Positions 44,562 to 55,828 are shown, counted from the first letter of the stretch. The stretch is 64,000 nucleotides of DNA from Mycoplasmopsis gallopavonis (GCF_900660635.1 NZ_LR215031.1:186001-250000), one strand, 5' to 3'. The notes: generated from the sequence alone by a model not told the origin. Numbers and translations are program-made.

Positions 44562-46436
44562 TCTGTTTTCTGAAAATTGAGCTTGGTATAACTCGTAATA
44601 GAAACCTTTTTGAGCCAAAAGTTCTTCATGAGTTCCTTTTTGGATAATGAAACCATTGTCAACAACAATGATTAAATCTGCATTTTTTATTGTACTTAAA
44701 CGGTGAGCGATAACAAAAGATGTTTTGCCTTCCATTAAACGGAGCATTGCTTTTTGAACCACCTTTTCAGTGCTTGAATCGATGTTACTTGTTGCTTCAT
44801 CAAGAATTAAAATTGATTTATTTTGTAAAATTGCCCGAGTTAAAGCAAGTAATTGCTTTTGACCTTGCGAAATATTTGCACCGTTATTTTCGATCATTGT
44901 ATTATAACCATTTTGCATGCTCATAATAAAGTGATGTGCTTTTGTGAGCTTAGCAGCTTCGATTATTTCTTCATCGCTAGCACTTGGTCTTGCTAATTTT
45001 AAGTTATCCATGATTGTTTCGTTAAAGAGGAATGAATCTTGCAAGACAACAGTCATATTATCACGGATTGATTCGGTTTGAATATTTTTAAGTTCATATC
45101 CGTCTAATTTAATACTTCCGAGATTATAATCATAATATTTACTTAAAATACTAATGATTGTAGTTTTTCCAGCACCTGTGGGTCCAACGATTGCGACTGT
45201 TTGACCAGGAAGAGCTTTAAATGAAGCGTTTTTAAGTTGATATTCTTTTAAGTTAGGTGCATATTTAAAATAAACATTTTCAAATTCAATTAAACCTTTA
45301 ATTTGATTTTGTTTTAAAGTTATTGTTTCTTGTGATTTATCTGGGTTAGGTATTTCTAAAATCTCAAACAAACGACTAGAAGCTGCTATTCCAACTTGCA
45401 AGCTAAATGTACTTCCGAGTAAACTTTGAAATGGACCAATGTAGCTTCAACATAAACTTATATACATTAAAATTAGTGAAGGGGTTGGAATTCCATTTTT
45501 AGAACCAAAAACACTTAGCCCTCAAACATTAATTTTATATGTAAAAAAGAGTGCAGAAATAAAAGCAATTGCAACAACTATTAGGTTTGAAATAATGCTA
45601 TATCAGGTGTCAAAACTTTTCGCAATAACATCACCAACATAAGCTGAGTTTCTAATGTTTTTAGTAATTGTTTGAAGTTCTTTATAAATATCTTTTTGAC
45701 GATCGAAAGCATTTGTAACTTTAGTATTGGTAAGCATCTCTTCAACAAATGAATTAAGATCACCGAAGGCTCTTTGAATTTTTATAAAGTAGGGTTGCGA
45801 TTTTTTAGTTAAAAGAGCAACTAATCCAAAGAGAACTAAGCTTAACGGAATTACTATTAAACTAAGCTTAGTTGAAACTAGAAAGAGCATAACAATTGAA
45901 ATCACAATTGAGAAAAACGCTGTTCCAACTTGTGTTAGCATTTGGAAAATAGAATTAGCAACATTGTTAACATCAACAATTAATCTTGAAATAAGATCAC
46001 CTGTTTTGCGTTTATCGTAAAAACTCATTGGCATTTTATGCAATTTTTCAATAATTTCATTTCGTAAATTTGCACCAGAACGAAATGCTACTTTTGTATA
46101 TAAATAACTTTCCAAATACCTAAAAATACCATAAAGAATAAAAGCAAGAGCTAAAAGAATGATGGTAATACTAAAGTTAGTTAAATCAAATTTGGCTTGA
46201 CTTTCTATAACTGGTTCAAAAAAGACTTTAACAACAAGACCGATTAAACCACTTCCGATAATATAGAAAACGGAATTGAGAAAACTAAAAAATAATCCTC
46301 AGTAAAAACAAGATTTTTCTCTTAGTAAATAACGATAAAGATTGAGAAACACTTTTCAATTTGAATGCTGTTCTTTTTTATTTTGGAGAGAAATTGAAAT
46401 TTCTTTTTCAATTTCTCTTGTTTCAATGTTTTCCAT
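44556..46436 (-). CDS. ABC exporter subunit 2 (TMD-NBD fusion, 626 aa)
   Basis: Half-transporter of the MsbA/LmrA/BmrCD type. ATG 46436 follows AAGGAGG, 15 bp after the stop of subunit 1. The N-terminal domain has six helices and the exporter loop block MPMSFYDKRKTGDLISRL. The NBD has VGPTGAGKTTI (Walker A), VVLQDSFLFNETI (Q-loop), NISQGQKQLLAL (signature), ILILDEATSNIDS (Walker B with catalytic Glu) and VIAHRL (switch His). The NBD is canonical. With subunit 1 it should form a heterodimer exporting lipids or drugs; the substrate is unknown. Confidence 0.92.
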
Positions 46437-46451
46437 TAGTGCTCCTCCTTA

Positions 46452-48278
46452 TTATTGCATTAATTGATTATTATAAATATCACTATATCATTGACATTTT
46501 TCAAGAAGTTGTTCATGAGTTCCGCTAGCTATAATCTCACCTTTATCCATTACTAAAATTTGATCAGCATGTTTAATTGAATTAATTTTTTGCGACACAA
46601 TAATTGTGGTGCATGAGTAATTTTTTTGAATATTACTAATCAAGTTTTTAGTTGTGATATTATCAAGTGCACTAGTTGAATCATCTAGTATTAAAATCTT
46701 AGGATCAATCAATAAACTACGAGCAATACTTAATCTTTGTTTTTGTCCACCACTTAAATTTTTTCCTTTTTGAGCTATTTTGTGTTCTAAGCGATCAGGG
46801 AAAGTTTGGATAAAACTTTTAGCACAAGCATTATTAAGTGCTTTTTCTAATTCTTGCTCGGTTGCACTTGGTTTTGCAAAAAGAAGATTTGAACGAATTG
46901 TACCAGCATAAAGTAGTGATTCTTGATAGACAATTGCAACTTTACTGTGCAAATCTTTACTATTAATTTCCTTAACTTCTTTACCATTAATCAAAATTTG
47001 ACCTTCACTATATTTCATATTATTAACAATGAGGTTTACGAGCGTACTTTTTCCACTCCCTGTTGGGCCAATAATTCCAAGAGTTTGACCGCCTTGAATT
47101 TTAAAATTAATATTTGCTAGTGCATAATCTTTTGAAGTTTCAAAGTACTTAAAGTTAACATTCTTAAATTCAACACCATAATTTTTAATATCATTAACTT
47201 CACCATAATTGTTAGTAATATTATATCCACCAGTAACATATAAATCGTCATATTCTAAATTAAAGACTTCTGTAATTCTCTTGGCACTAATTTTAGCTTT
47301 AATAGTTGCACCAATAAAAGTTGAAAAGGTAACTATCCCTAGTGCTAAGATAAATTCATATTCAACAAAAACATTAATTTTAGCAAGAAGTTGTTTGTCA
47401 ACATTTTGATTTTGGCTTAGAATATAACCAGCCATAATGAAGATAGCAACAATAACAAGATTTACAATTGTAAAGAAAGCAGGAGTTCCTAAAGATAAAA
47501 ACTTATAAGTTTTAGTTTCTGTTTGTAGTCATTTATTATTGATATTAAAGAATTTGCTTTTTTGTTTTTCTTGTAAATTATAAGCACGAATAAATTTTGT
47601 ACCAATAATAGTTTCTTCAGACTCTTTTGTAACTTGATCTAAGTTTTTACGATTCTTCTTAATTAATGGATTGGTTTTTGCAAACATAAAAAGAAAAATA
47701 GCAATTAAAACCGGAATGATAAATGCAATTGTTCAAGCGAAATTAATATCAGTTTGAAATGCGAAAACTAAACCAACAACAATAAAAAGCGGAGCTTTGA
47801 TTAATGAAGTTGAAGCATTAATTAAGAAATCTCAAAAAATTCCAACATCATCATTGATTCGTGTAATCAAACTCTCTGGTGTCAGCTTGGTAATGTCTTT
47901 TAAACTTAATTTTTGATATTTTTCAAAAAGTCTATCACGATAAAAGTTTGAAGCATTTTCACCAGCTCATATAATGATTAAAATACTAATAATCGAAGTA
48001 ATTGCTGCTGCTAAAATTGCACTTAAAGTGAGGACTATTAAGACAGTTAAAACTTGCTTAATCGGTCCTTGATAAAGAACTACCCCCTGAAATAAAACTA
48101 TTTTTTCAAGCATCACTTGATTTGAATCAGATTTAGGACTAGGAATTAATAACGGAATAAATTGAGAAATCAAAATCGGAATAAGCATTGTTAGTGCCAC
48201 TGAAATAAAAACAAAAAAAATCCCAATAAGAAATTGCATCTTAGTTTTTCGTGGCAGCATTTTAAACATTTGTCACAT
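46452..48278 (-). CDS. ABC exporter subunit 1 (TMD-NBD fusion, 608 aa)
   Basis: ATG 48278 (start MWQMFKMLPRKTKMQ) after TAAGGAG. Six transmembrane helices, then an NBD with IGPTGSGKSTL (Walker A), IVYQESLLYAGTI (Q-loop), NLSGGQKQRLSIARSL (canonical signature) and ILILDDSTSALD (Walker B). The residue after Walker B is Asp instead of the catalytic Glu, and the switch region reads VSQKIN instead of a His. This is the typical degenerate site of heterodimeric exporters, so this subunit pairs with the canonical one encoded downstream. The two overlap in one operon. Confidence 0.92.
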
Positions 48279-48349
48279 TTTGACTCCTTAAAATAATTTA
48301 TTTAAATTATATTTATATAGTTTAGTTTTGTAAAATTATAACATTTAAA

Positions 48350-48374
48350 AACCCCTAAATTAGATTTAGGGGTT
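48350..48374 (-). terminator. terminator after tRNA-Arg (minus strand)
   Basis: A stem AACCCCTAAAT / ATTTAGGGGTT (48350-48360 with 48364-48374), followed on the minus strand by T-rich sequence. Confidence 0.7.
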
Positions 48375-48415
48375 AAGTTTTTCTAGTAAATTATTCAAAA
48401 AGTGCAATAAAAAAA

Positions 48416-48492
48416 TGGCGATCACGACAGGATTCGAACCTGTGACAACCAGCTTAGAAGGCTGATGCTCTATCCAACTGAGCTACGCGACC
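48416..48492 (-). tRNA. tRNA-Arg (anticodon UCU)
   Basis: The minus strand folds into a full cloverleaf: a 7-bp acceptor stem (GGTCGCG with CGTGATC, two G-U pairs), D-arm GCTC/GAGC, a 5-bp anticodon stem with loop CTTCTAA giving anticodon TCT, and T-arm ACAGG-TTCGAAT-CCTGT. CCA is encoded (48416-48418). Decodes AGA/AGG, the dominant Arg codons of mollicutes. Confidence 0.97.
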
Positions 48493-48574
48493 ACTCTTTA
48501 AATATTTTACCTTAAAAAAATTATTTTTTTGAGATTTTTTTCGAAAAATATTTAACTTAAAAAGTTTATAAAAC

Positions 48575-48651
48575 CACTAGACACAACACTTCCTCATGTG
48601 GCTGCTTCAATTACGACCTGACCAGGTTAGTGGGTTATTGTTCTAATGGCT
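48575..48651 (-). ncRNA. ffs: signal recognition particle RNA (4.5S type)
   Basis: The minus strand carries the SRP core GGTCAGGTC and GAAGCAGCC with the apical loop between them. Flanking strands pair to a hairpin of about 77 nt, the short form lacking an Alu domain. A perfect TATAAT with TTGCAT at 16-bp spacing lies just upstream, putting the 5' end near 48651. Partners are Ffh and the nascent signal sequence. The exact ends are estimated; tRNA-Arg follows 83 bp downstream. Confidence 0.9.
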
Positions 48652-48656
48652 CTAAT

Positions 48657-48684
48657 ATTATAGCAAAAGTAAGTTAAAATGCAA
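48657..48684 (-). promoter_or_regulatory. promoter of SRP RNA
   Basis: Minus strand TTGCAT (48679-48684), 16-bp spacer, TATAAT (48657-48662); one of the best sigma-70 type promoters in the window. Confidence 0.75.
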
Positions 48685-48774
48685 GATTTTTGATTTTTTA
48701 TTGATTTTCATAAATAAACTAAATTGTTTTCAAAAACATTATATGTTTTTAAAATTTACTATAAAATTACATAT

Positions 48775-49182
48775 ATGAATTTCACCAAGGAAAGACAAGT
48801 TTCAAATTTTAAAGATCTTAAAAAGTTAGCTATTAAAAATGACCTTGCTCTTCAAGGTGAATTAAAATGACTAGCTAAATATGTTAATGTTGATGATTTA
48901 GCTTCTGATAATCAAGCTAATTTAGTCAAAGTTAATCAAATTGGTCTTGATCCTAAAACAATTTTAAATTCTGATTTATCAATTTTACAAAGTAATTTTC
49001 AAGATTTAGAAAATCAATTTTTATTAGAAGCAGGTTGTTTTATGGATGCATATTCATTTGAAAGCGATTCAATTGATTGAATGCTTTCTTTAGTCGACCA
49101 AAACAGTGCTAAAAAAGAACAAAATCAACCACAAGATATGCATAACACCACTAAAATTATTGTCAATAAATTAGACATTTAA
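48775..49182 (+). CDS. hypothetical protein upstream of cmk (135 aa)
   Basis: ATG 48775 gives MNFTKERQVSNFKDLKKLAI and ends NKLDI. Soluble, mixed helical and acidic; two Trp from TGA (ELKWLAK, SIDWML). No signal sequence, membrane helix or known motif. No ribosome binding site is visible, and a TATAAA (48760-48765) lies only 9 bases before the ATG, so the mRNA may be leaderless. It precedes cmk by 45 bp, so the two may be co-transcribed with der. Not recognised. Confidence 0.7.
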
Positions 49183-49227
49183 TCATAGTGTTGTTTTTAT
49201 TTATATTTTTTTTGAGAGGAAGACATT

Positions 49228-49896
49228 ATGAAACGAAAGGTAAATATTGCAATTGATGGTCCATCTGGAGCTGGAAAATCAACAGTTGCTAATGAAATTG
49301 CAACGAGATTAGGATATACTTTTATTAATAGCGGAAGCGTTTATCGTGCAATTGCTTATAATGCTGTTCAACAAGGAATTGAAACAATCGATAAAGAAGG
49401 TGTAATTGCTTCATTGCGTCCTGATATGATTTCTTTAGATTGTGATGACAAAATTTTTCTTGACGGTGAAGATATTTCAAAGAAAATTCGTGCTGAATAT
49501 ATTTCACAAATTACCCCAAATGTTGCTAAGATTCCGGAGGTGCGTGCATATGTTGTTGATTTAGTGCAACATATGACTAAAAAACGCAAAGGTTTTATTA
49601 TTGATGGTCGTGATACAACTTTTAAATTAATGCCTCATGCAGAAGTGAAGATCTTTTTATGAGCAGATCCAGAAGAACGAGCAAGACGCAGATGAAATCA
49701 AAATAAAATTTTAGGTTTCGAAACAGATTATAATGAAGTACTTTACGATGTTAAAAAGCGTGACGCACAAGATATGAATCGTGAAGTTGATCCGCTCCAC
49801 AAAACAGAAGATTCTGTTTTAATTGATTGTACAAAAATGAATCAAGAAGAAGTCATTGAAGCAATTATCGATTTAGTTAATCAGAAAGTAGGCTAA
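49228..49896 (+). CDS. cmk: cytidylate kinase (222 aa)
   Basis: Phosphorylates CMP/dCMP. ATG 49228 after [22 protein letters not shown] is the P-loop, [11 protein letters not shown] the substrate-binding block, and [22 protein letters not shown] the CMP-kinase signature (usual GRDIGTVV is GRDTTFKL here). The LID region is RARRRWNQN. Length normal. One base separates its stop from der, as in many Firmicutes. Confidence 0.94.
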
Positions 49897-49897
49897 A

Positions 49898-51205
49898 ATG
49901 CGTAATACAGTAGCTATTATCGGAAAACCAAATGTTGGAAAAAGTACCTTTTTTAATCGTTTAATCGGAAGAAAAATTTCTATTGTTCACGATCAACCAG
50001 GAGTTACTCGTGATCGTCTTTATGAAACAGTTTCTTGATCAGGACATGAATTAAAAATTATTGACACAGGTGGAATTGAAATTGAGAATCGTCCCTTTCA
50101 AGAACAAATTCAAATTCAAGCAAAAATTGCAATTGAAGAAGCTGATGTTATCATCTTCTTATTTGATGGTCATAATGAAATTACTAATGATGATATGTTT
50201 ATTATGAACATACTAAGAAAAAGTAATAAACCTATTATTGCTGTTGCTAATAAATTAGAAAATAATCAACAATTCGATTATGGTTGATACCGTCTTGGGG
50301 TTGAAAATATTTATCCAATTAGTGCACTTCATGGTGAGGGAATTGGAGAAGTTCTCGATAAATGTTTAACATATTTAGATTTTACAGATACTCAAAAAGA
50401 AGATCTTTTTAATTTAGCTATTATCGGAAAACCCAATGCAGGAAAGAGTTCGCTACTAAATAACCTTGCTAAGGAAAATCGTTCAATTGTTTCGGATATA
50501 GCTGGAACAACTCGTGATAGTGTTAGTTCAGTTTTAGAAATTGATGGTCGCAAATATAATGTTATCGATACAGCCGGAATCACTCGAAAATCAAAATTGG
50601 TCGAAAGTGTTGATCATTATGCTTTAATGCGTGCAATGAATTCGCTTGCAGCTGCTGACTTATCACTTGTTGTAATTGATGCTACTCAAGAGGAATTCTC
50701 TCACTTTGATTCAAGAATTATAGGATATGCTCTTGATAATGAAAAACCAATTATTGTAGTTGTGAATAAGTGAGATTTAGTTGCTAAAGAAACTAATACA
50801 ATGGCTCAATTTGAAAAGAAAATGAGAAATAAATTTCACTTTGTTCCGTGAGTACCTTTCGTTTTTATCTCTGCTAAATATAATCAAAGAGTTAATAAGC
50901 TTTTTGATACTTTAAATTTAGTGCGAACAAATTTAGAACGTGATATTAAACCTTCTTTACTCTCAAATTTAGTTTTAGAATCACAATTAATTCAACCAGC
51001 TCAACCATATAACGGAGGTCGTCTTAATATTTATTATGTTCGTCAAGAAAGAGCTAAAATTCCAACATTTACATTTTTTGTTAATAACAAAAAATATTTA
51101 CACTTCTCATATCAAAGGTTTTTAGAAAATCAACTGCGTGCAACTTTTGATTTTACAGGTTGTCCGCTTCAACTGAATTTTAAAAATAAAAATGGTTTAG
51201 AATAA
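49898..51205 (+). CDS. der: ribosome-assembly GTPase Der/EngA (435 aa)
   Basis: Two tandem GTPase domains and a KH-like C-terminus. Domain 1: [11 protein letters not shown] (G1), PGVTRDR (G2), DTGGI (G3) and NKLE (G4; canonical NKxD has Glu). Domain 2: [27 protein letters not shown]. Needed for 50S maturation. ATG 49898 is 2 bases after the cmk stop. It is followed by a terminator split by IS-C2, so der transcripts may run into the co-oriented transposase. Confidence 0.96.
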
Positions 51206-51274
51206 AAAGTCTAAACTAGGACACGAAATATGGACACAACCATATTTCGTGTTTTTATATATTTAGGAGGTATT

Positions 51275-52504
51275 ATGAGACAATTAAAGGCACATGAATG
51301 ATTAGAACTATTCGATAGTTATGAAGATTACAAAAATAATTTGATATCAAAAAATGATTTTGAACTTAAATATTATTCAATCAGAGGTTTTAGTTTTTTT
51401 GATAGAAAATTCAATGAGGCTAAAAAATATTTTGTCTTTAAGTATAACAGATATAATTTAGGAATGATAAATATAGAATCGCAAACAGGTAAATCATCTA
51501 AAAAAGGTAAAGGGTCAGGTAGACCAAAAAGGCAAAAAATTACTCCTATTGAAATTGTAAAAAAGGAATGAGAAAAAATGCCTAAGGAACAATTGATTGA
51601 AATTTTAGAAATTTATAAAGACTCTTTTGATAGAAATAATATTGAAGTTGATATTTCTAAAATTAAGAAATCTTCACTTTCTACAAGAAAATTGGGCCTA
51701 TGCTTTAATAAATCTAAGTCAACAATTCACAATCTAAAAACTAAAGAGCAGCAAACAAGAAAAAAATCTGTAAATACTAAATATGATGAATTAATAATTA
51801 AGTCATTTAAGAAAAATAAGGGTTTGTTTGGTAGAAAAAGATTGGAAAGTTATATTAGAACAAAATTCCAAATAGATCTAAATTATAGGACTATTGGTAG
51901 AGCGATGAGAAGATTAAACTTATTTTGTTTAATCAGAAGAAAGAAAATAGACAGAGAACAAAAGAACACAAACGTAAAATTTATAGATCTTGTTAATCGT
52001 GATTATCACGGAGAGACAAACCAAATAATTGCCACTGATGTTACTTATATTTCTGCACCAAAAGATTGCTTAAACAATTTTGTATTTTTATCTGTTGCGA
52101 TTGATCACAAAAGCAAATTTATTGTTAATTATAATATTTCAAAAAGAAATGATTTAGAACTAGTAATGGAACATATGTCTAAAATCAAAATGGATAAAAA
52201 ATGAATAGCTCATTCTGATCATGGTTTCCAATATTCTTCAAAAACTTATGTAGATTTAATTCAGAAAAACAATGGTGTTGTATCAATGGGTAGAGTAGGA
52301 AATTCTTTAGATAATAGAGAAGCAGAATATTTCTTTTCAATTTTAAAATCAGAATGTTTAAAATTAATCGATATTACAAAAATAACTTTTAATGAATTAA
52401 AATCACTGATTGATGATTTTGTGTTTTGATACAACAACGAAAGAATTCAATCAGTATTAAATTGAAAAACACCTCAAGAGTGTTGAGGTGTTTTAGTAAA
52501 TTAA
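51275..52504 (+). CDS. IS3-family transposase of IS-C2 (409 aa)
   Basis: ATG 51275 after TAGGAGG. Continuous frame with TGA as Trp, including the one in KKWIAHSDHG where a standard-code reading would stop. Catalytic residues as in IS-C1 (ATDVTYISA, AHSDHGFQY, Glu in NREAEYF at a 35-residue spacing). The end YNNERIQSVLNWKTPQECWG overlaps a hairpin on the opposite strand (52465-52494). Intact. Confidence 0.92.
52465..52494 (-). terminator. inward-facing terminator inside IS-C2 transposase 3' end
   Basis: Same 12-bp stem as in IS-C1, now terminating minus-strand transcription. On the plus strand it ends in only TTTT, so it may also weakly stop the transposase transcript. Confidence 0.7.
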
Positions 52505-52673
52505 ACTTTTTGTCCACTTTTCGTGTCCCAGTTTAGTCCGTTTTGGACTTTTTTATTTAAAACATTTTAAGTCTAAAAAGTCTAATATCTAAGAGTTTGG
52601 TATAATAGAAAATAATTAAACGCTTATAAATTTTCAATTTGAATAATTTACTCTATTTAATAAAGGAGAAACA

Positions 52674-54326
52674 ATGGAAAACATTAATATTTTTGCTCTT
52701 GGTGGGCAAGATGAAAACGGAAAAAACTGTTATGTTTTTGAAATTGATAACTCGATTTTCTTAGTTAATGCAGGTGTTAAAATTCCCATTAACTCGCAAA
52801 ATGGTGTTGATACTTTAATTCCTGATTTTAGTTACTTAGAAAAAAACAAGACTAAAATAAAAGGTATTTTTATAACTGATGTGAAAAATGAATCATTTAG
52901 TGCACTTCCGTGACTTGTGATGAAAATTCCGGGAATTAAAATTTACACTTCGAGTTTCAATAAAGTTTTAATTCACGAAAGACTTAATAAATATAATATT
53001 TCAGAACATAATTACAAAATTATTGTAATTAATCAAAAAACGAAATTTGGTAATTTAATAATTGATCCTATTAATTTATCAGGAAGTATGCCTGGTAATT
53101 TAGGGTACAACTTTATTACTCCGCATGGAAGTTACCTTTTTCTTTTTAACTTTGCTTTAGGAGATCTTGGAATTTATGGAAAAACAAGTTTAGAATCTCT
53201 TAAAGAAACCGTTAAAGACAAAGAATTAATTGCTTTAATTGCTGATGCAGGAAAAAGTAATGTAGCCGGTGAATCAATTTCAAAATTTAATCAATCAAAA
53301 CAATTAGTCGAAGCTTTTGAAACAACAAATGGTGATCAAAGAATTATTATTGGAGCTTACGATGAAGAAATGGCGGTGTTAGAACGAGTTTTAGAACTAG
53401 CGAGCAAACACGATCGTCCTGTTGTTGCTTATGGAAAAACTTACGCACAGCTACTTTATTTAATCAGTAAAATTAACTCTAATTTAAAATTACCAAACAT
53501 TGTTGATTATAAAAACATCAATAAACATCCAAATGCAGTGGTTTTAGTAACTGGTTCAATTGATCGACTTTATTTAAGATTTTTAAGAATTACAGATGGT
53601 AAAGATGTTTACTTAAAATTATCTAATAAAGATACTATTGTAATGCTCGCTCCACCTGTCAATGGACTTGAATCGCTTGCTGCATTAACTTTGGATGAAA
53701 TTGCAAAAATTGCACCTAAACTTTACGATATCATGGAAAATGAATATTTCCGTGCTCGCCCAACACGTCAAGATTTATTAAATTTAGTTTTAGCTTTAAA
53801 ACCACATCACTTTATTCCGACCCAAGGACTGTATCGTTATTTAGTTGATTCAGCTAACTATATTAGTAACGACAAACTTGCTAAAAAAACTACTAGTCCA
53901 ATTATTTTGTTAAATGGTAAAATTGCCCACTTTGTTGATGGAAAACTATTTAGTCTTAATGGAAAAGTCAAAGAAGTAGGAGATACTATTATTGATGGTT
54001 TTGGTGTTGGTGATATTTCAAGTGAAGTAATTGCAGAGCGTGAAGCTCTTGGAAGAGAAGGGGTAATTGTTATTAATACACTTTATTCTCCTAAAACTAA
54101 AAAACTTCTTGGACAGCTCCATATTAATTATGTTGGGGTAATTGATCCTAGCGAACAAATGGCAATTGACACTTTAATTAAAGAAGTTATTCTTGATATT
54201 TTAGAAAACAAAGAATTTACAACCATGCGAGAACTTAATGAACGACTTAGAAAATCAATTCGTAAGAAAATTTTTAAATTAACTGACAAAGATCCGATGA
54301 TTGCTTTAACTTTAACTACAATTTAG
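52674..54326 (+). CDS. RNase J-like protein lacking metal ligands (550 aa)
   Basis: ATG 52674 after AAAGGAGA. The overall RNase J layout is clear: MBL start NIFALGGQDENGKNCYVFEID, NAGVKIP, IPDFSYLEKNKTKIKGIFIT, beta-CASP blocks (SNVAGESIS, RPVVAYGKT, VLVTGSIDRLYLRFL, PPVNGLES) and the C-terminal domain. After FIT the HGHEDHIG motif is DVKNESFS. The SGHA region is RARPTR and PVHGE is PTQGLYR. No ligand His survives, so it cannot act as a zinc nuclease in the usual way. It is probably a J2-like structural partner of an active RNase J encoded elsewhere. First gene of an operon. Confidence 0.85.
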
Positions 54327-54331
54327 TAATT

Positions 54332-55444
54332 ATGAAACTTCAAAAATTATTCGCACTTGCTAATCTTAAATTTCTTGAAGATTACCAAGAAAAAGATCGA
54401 TGAATGACCAAAAGCAAGAGCCAAGCAAAATGAATTTTATTAATTGTTGCTTTGACTTGCTTTTTATTATTTAGTTATGGATTTTGTTATTATTTAAAAG
54501 TTTTACCTAATTTTTTAACAAAAATTTATTATTATGTTTTCGATTTAAATTTTGGTGTTGCAATTTTCTTCTTTTTACCATGAGGAATTATTACTTTGGT
54601 TCTTGGAATTATTTTGTTTAGTTATGAAACCAAATTAATTAGCATCAGAAGCATACTTTTTAAGTATCCACTTAAAAAGTATCTAAATAATATTTTATTT
54701 AGTTTTGGTTGTTTAACATTTGTTGCTTTAATGATTTTGTATCTAGTTTTAGCTAAAAAAAATGAGCAATTTATTGATTTTCAAATTTATGTTGATGAAC
54801 TTTTTGAACGTGGGTGATATACTCATTATTATTTAAAAAACACTCCCGATATTAATCATTTAGGATTTTGACTTCATCATTTTTTCAATCTTTTAATGGT
54901 TATTACCGTTTCACCAGTTTTATTAATTTTATTGATTATTCTTTTTGCTTTATTTAGTGTTTTAGCTTTATTTTGACCTTATTTAAAATTAATTAAATTT
55001 GGAAAAAATCGAAGCTGAGTTAATCTTTATAAAACATTAAAGTATAAGCGTAGTGATTTTGAACTAACTAATTCAGTTGAAGATTTAGTCGAATTTGGAC
55101 GCTTTGTTTTTAAAAATAAATTAGATCAAATTCAAAATCTTAGTCTTATTAAATTTTGTCAACAATTGGCTTTTGAGTTAAAAACAGAAGAGAATGCAAA
55201 AAAACTATATAATATTTTCAAAACTAATCAAACTAGCTTATTAACTGAAAAACAAGAAAAAACTAATTTAAAAGAGGTAAAAACTAAGCTTTTAGATTTA
55301 GATAGTTTACAAAGAGTTAGTCTTAGCCAGAACCAAACGGAATGAAAACCAAATTTAGCTTACGGAAATAGAGACCAACACACTAAGTTTGATAAAACAG
55401 TTAAAGATAGCTTTGATATTACAATGGAGGAAAAAGATGCTTAA
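54332..55444 (+). CDS. membrane protein of unknown function (370 aa)
   Basis: ATG 54332 is 6 bases after the RNase J-like stop; no clear ribosome binding site, so translation is probably coupled. Four or five transmembrane helices lie in residues 30-225 (WILLIVALTCFLLFSYGFCYY, FLPWGIITLVLGIILF, ILFSFGCLTFVALMILYLVL, LLMVITVSPVLLILLIILF). A soluble Lys/Glu/Gln-rich domain of about 140 residues follows. Many Trp from TGA. No family recognised. The last codons overlap the thioredoxin gene by 8 bp. Confidence 0.75.
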
Positions 55445-55778
55445 AAAATATTCATGAGCAGAAGCGGAAGCAATTATTAATAAAAATCAAGATGACAAAT
55501 TGATTTTCTTAGAATTTACCACTACTTGATGTGGTGATTGCCAAATGATGAGACCAATTGTTCAACAAGTTGTTTCAAAATATAGTAACAACCCAAATAT
55601 TCAATTTATCGAAGTAGACGCTGAAGAAGCTCAATTATTTAGAAACCCAGATACCAAATGAAAAGTATTAAAAGTCCCAACTTTAATGCTTATTCAAGGA
55701 CAAGAAATTTTAGAAAAAGGTTATGAATACATTCCGGCAGAAATCTTAGAAAGTTGAATTGATAAAAAGGTATCTTAA
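55437..55778 (+). CDS. thioredoxin-fold protein (113 aa)
   Basis: ATG 55437 lies inside the end of the membrane protein gene and follows TGGAGG. The active site FTTTWCGDCQMMRPIV is WCxxC with GD in place of the usual GP, and the cis-Pro is in VLKVPTLML. Size and fold order fit thioredoxin. The GD dipeptide is shared with some thioredoxin-like proteins and may alter redox potential. Probably trxA-like but not the main thioredoxin by motif. Last gene of the RNase J-like operon, with a terminator after it. Confidence 0.85.
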
Positions 55779-55796
55779 TATTTTTAAACTGAGTTA

Positions 55797-55828
55797 AATA
55801 ATCCTAATTTGAGATTAGGATTATTTTT
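55797..55828 (+). terminator. terminator after the thioredoxin gene
   Basis: A perfect 12-bp stem AATAATCCTAAT / ATTAGGATTATT (55797-55808 with 55814-55825) and T-run. Confidence 0.85.

Larger units (their letters stand above)
51212..52535 (+). mobile_element. IS-C copy 2 (1324 bp)
   Basis: Inverted relative to IS-C1 and of the same length. Ends TAAACTAGGACACG (one base different from IS-C1) and its counterpart CCCAGTTTA; target duplication GTC (51209-51211 and 52536-52538). The only IS copy here oriented head-first behind the host gene, so der transcription enters the transposase in sense. Confidence 0.93.
51204..52553 (+). terminator. der terminator split by IS-C2
   Basis: The left arm AAAAAGTC (51204-51211) and, after IS-C2, GTCCGTTTTGGACTTTTT (52536-52553). 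Removing the IS and one GTC copy restores AAAAAGTCC-GTTTT-GGACTTTTT, a 9-bp stem with T6. The insertion is in the 5' arm. Confidence 0.85.
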
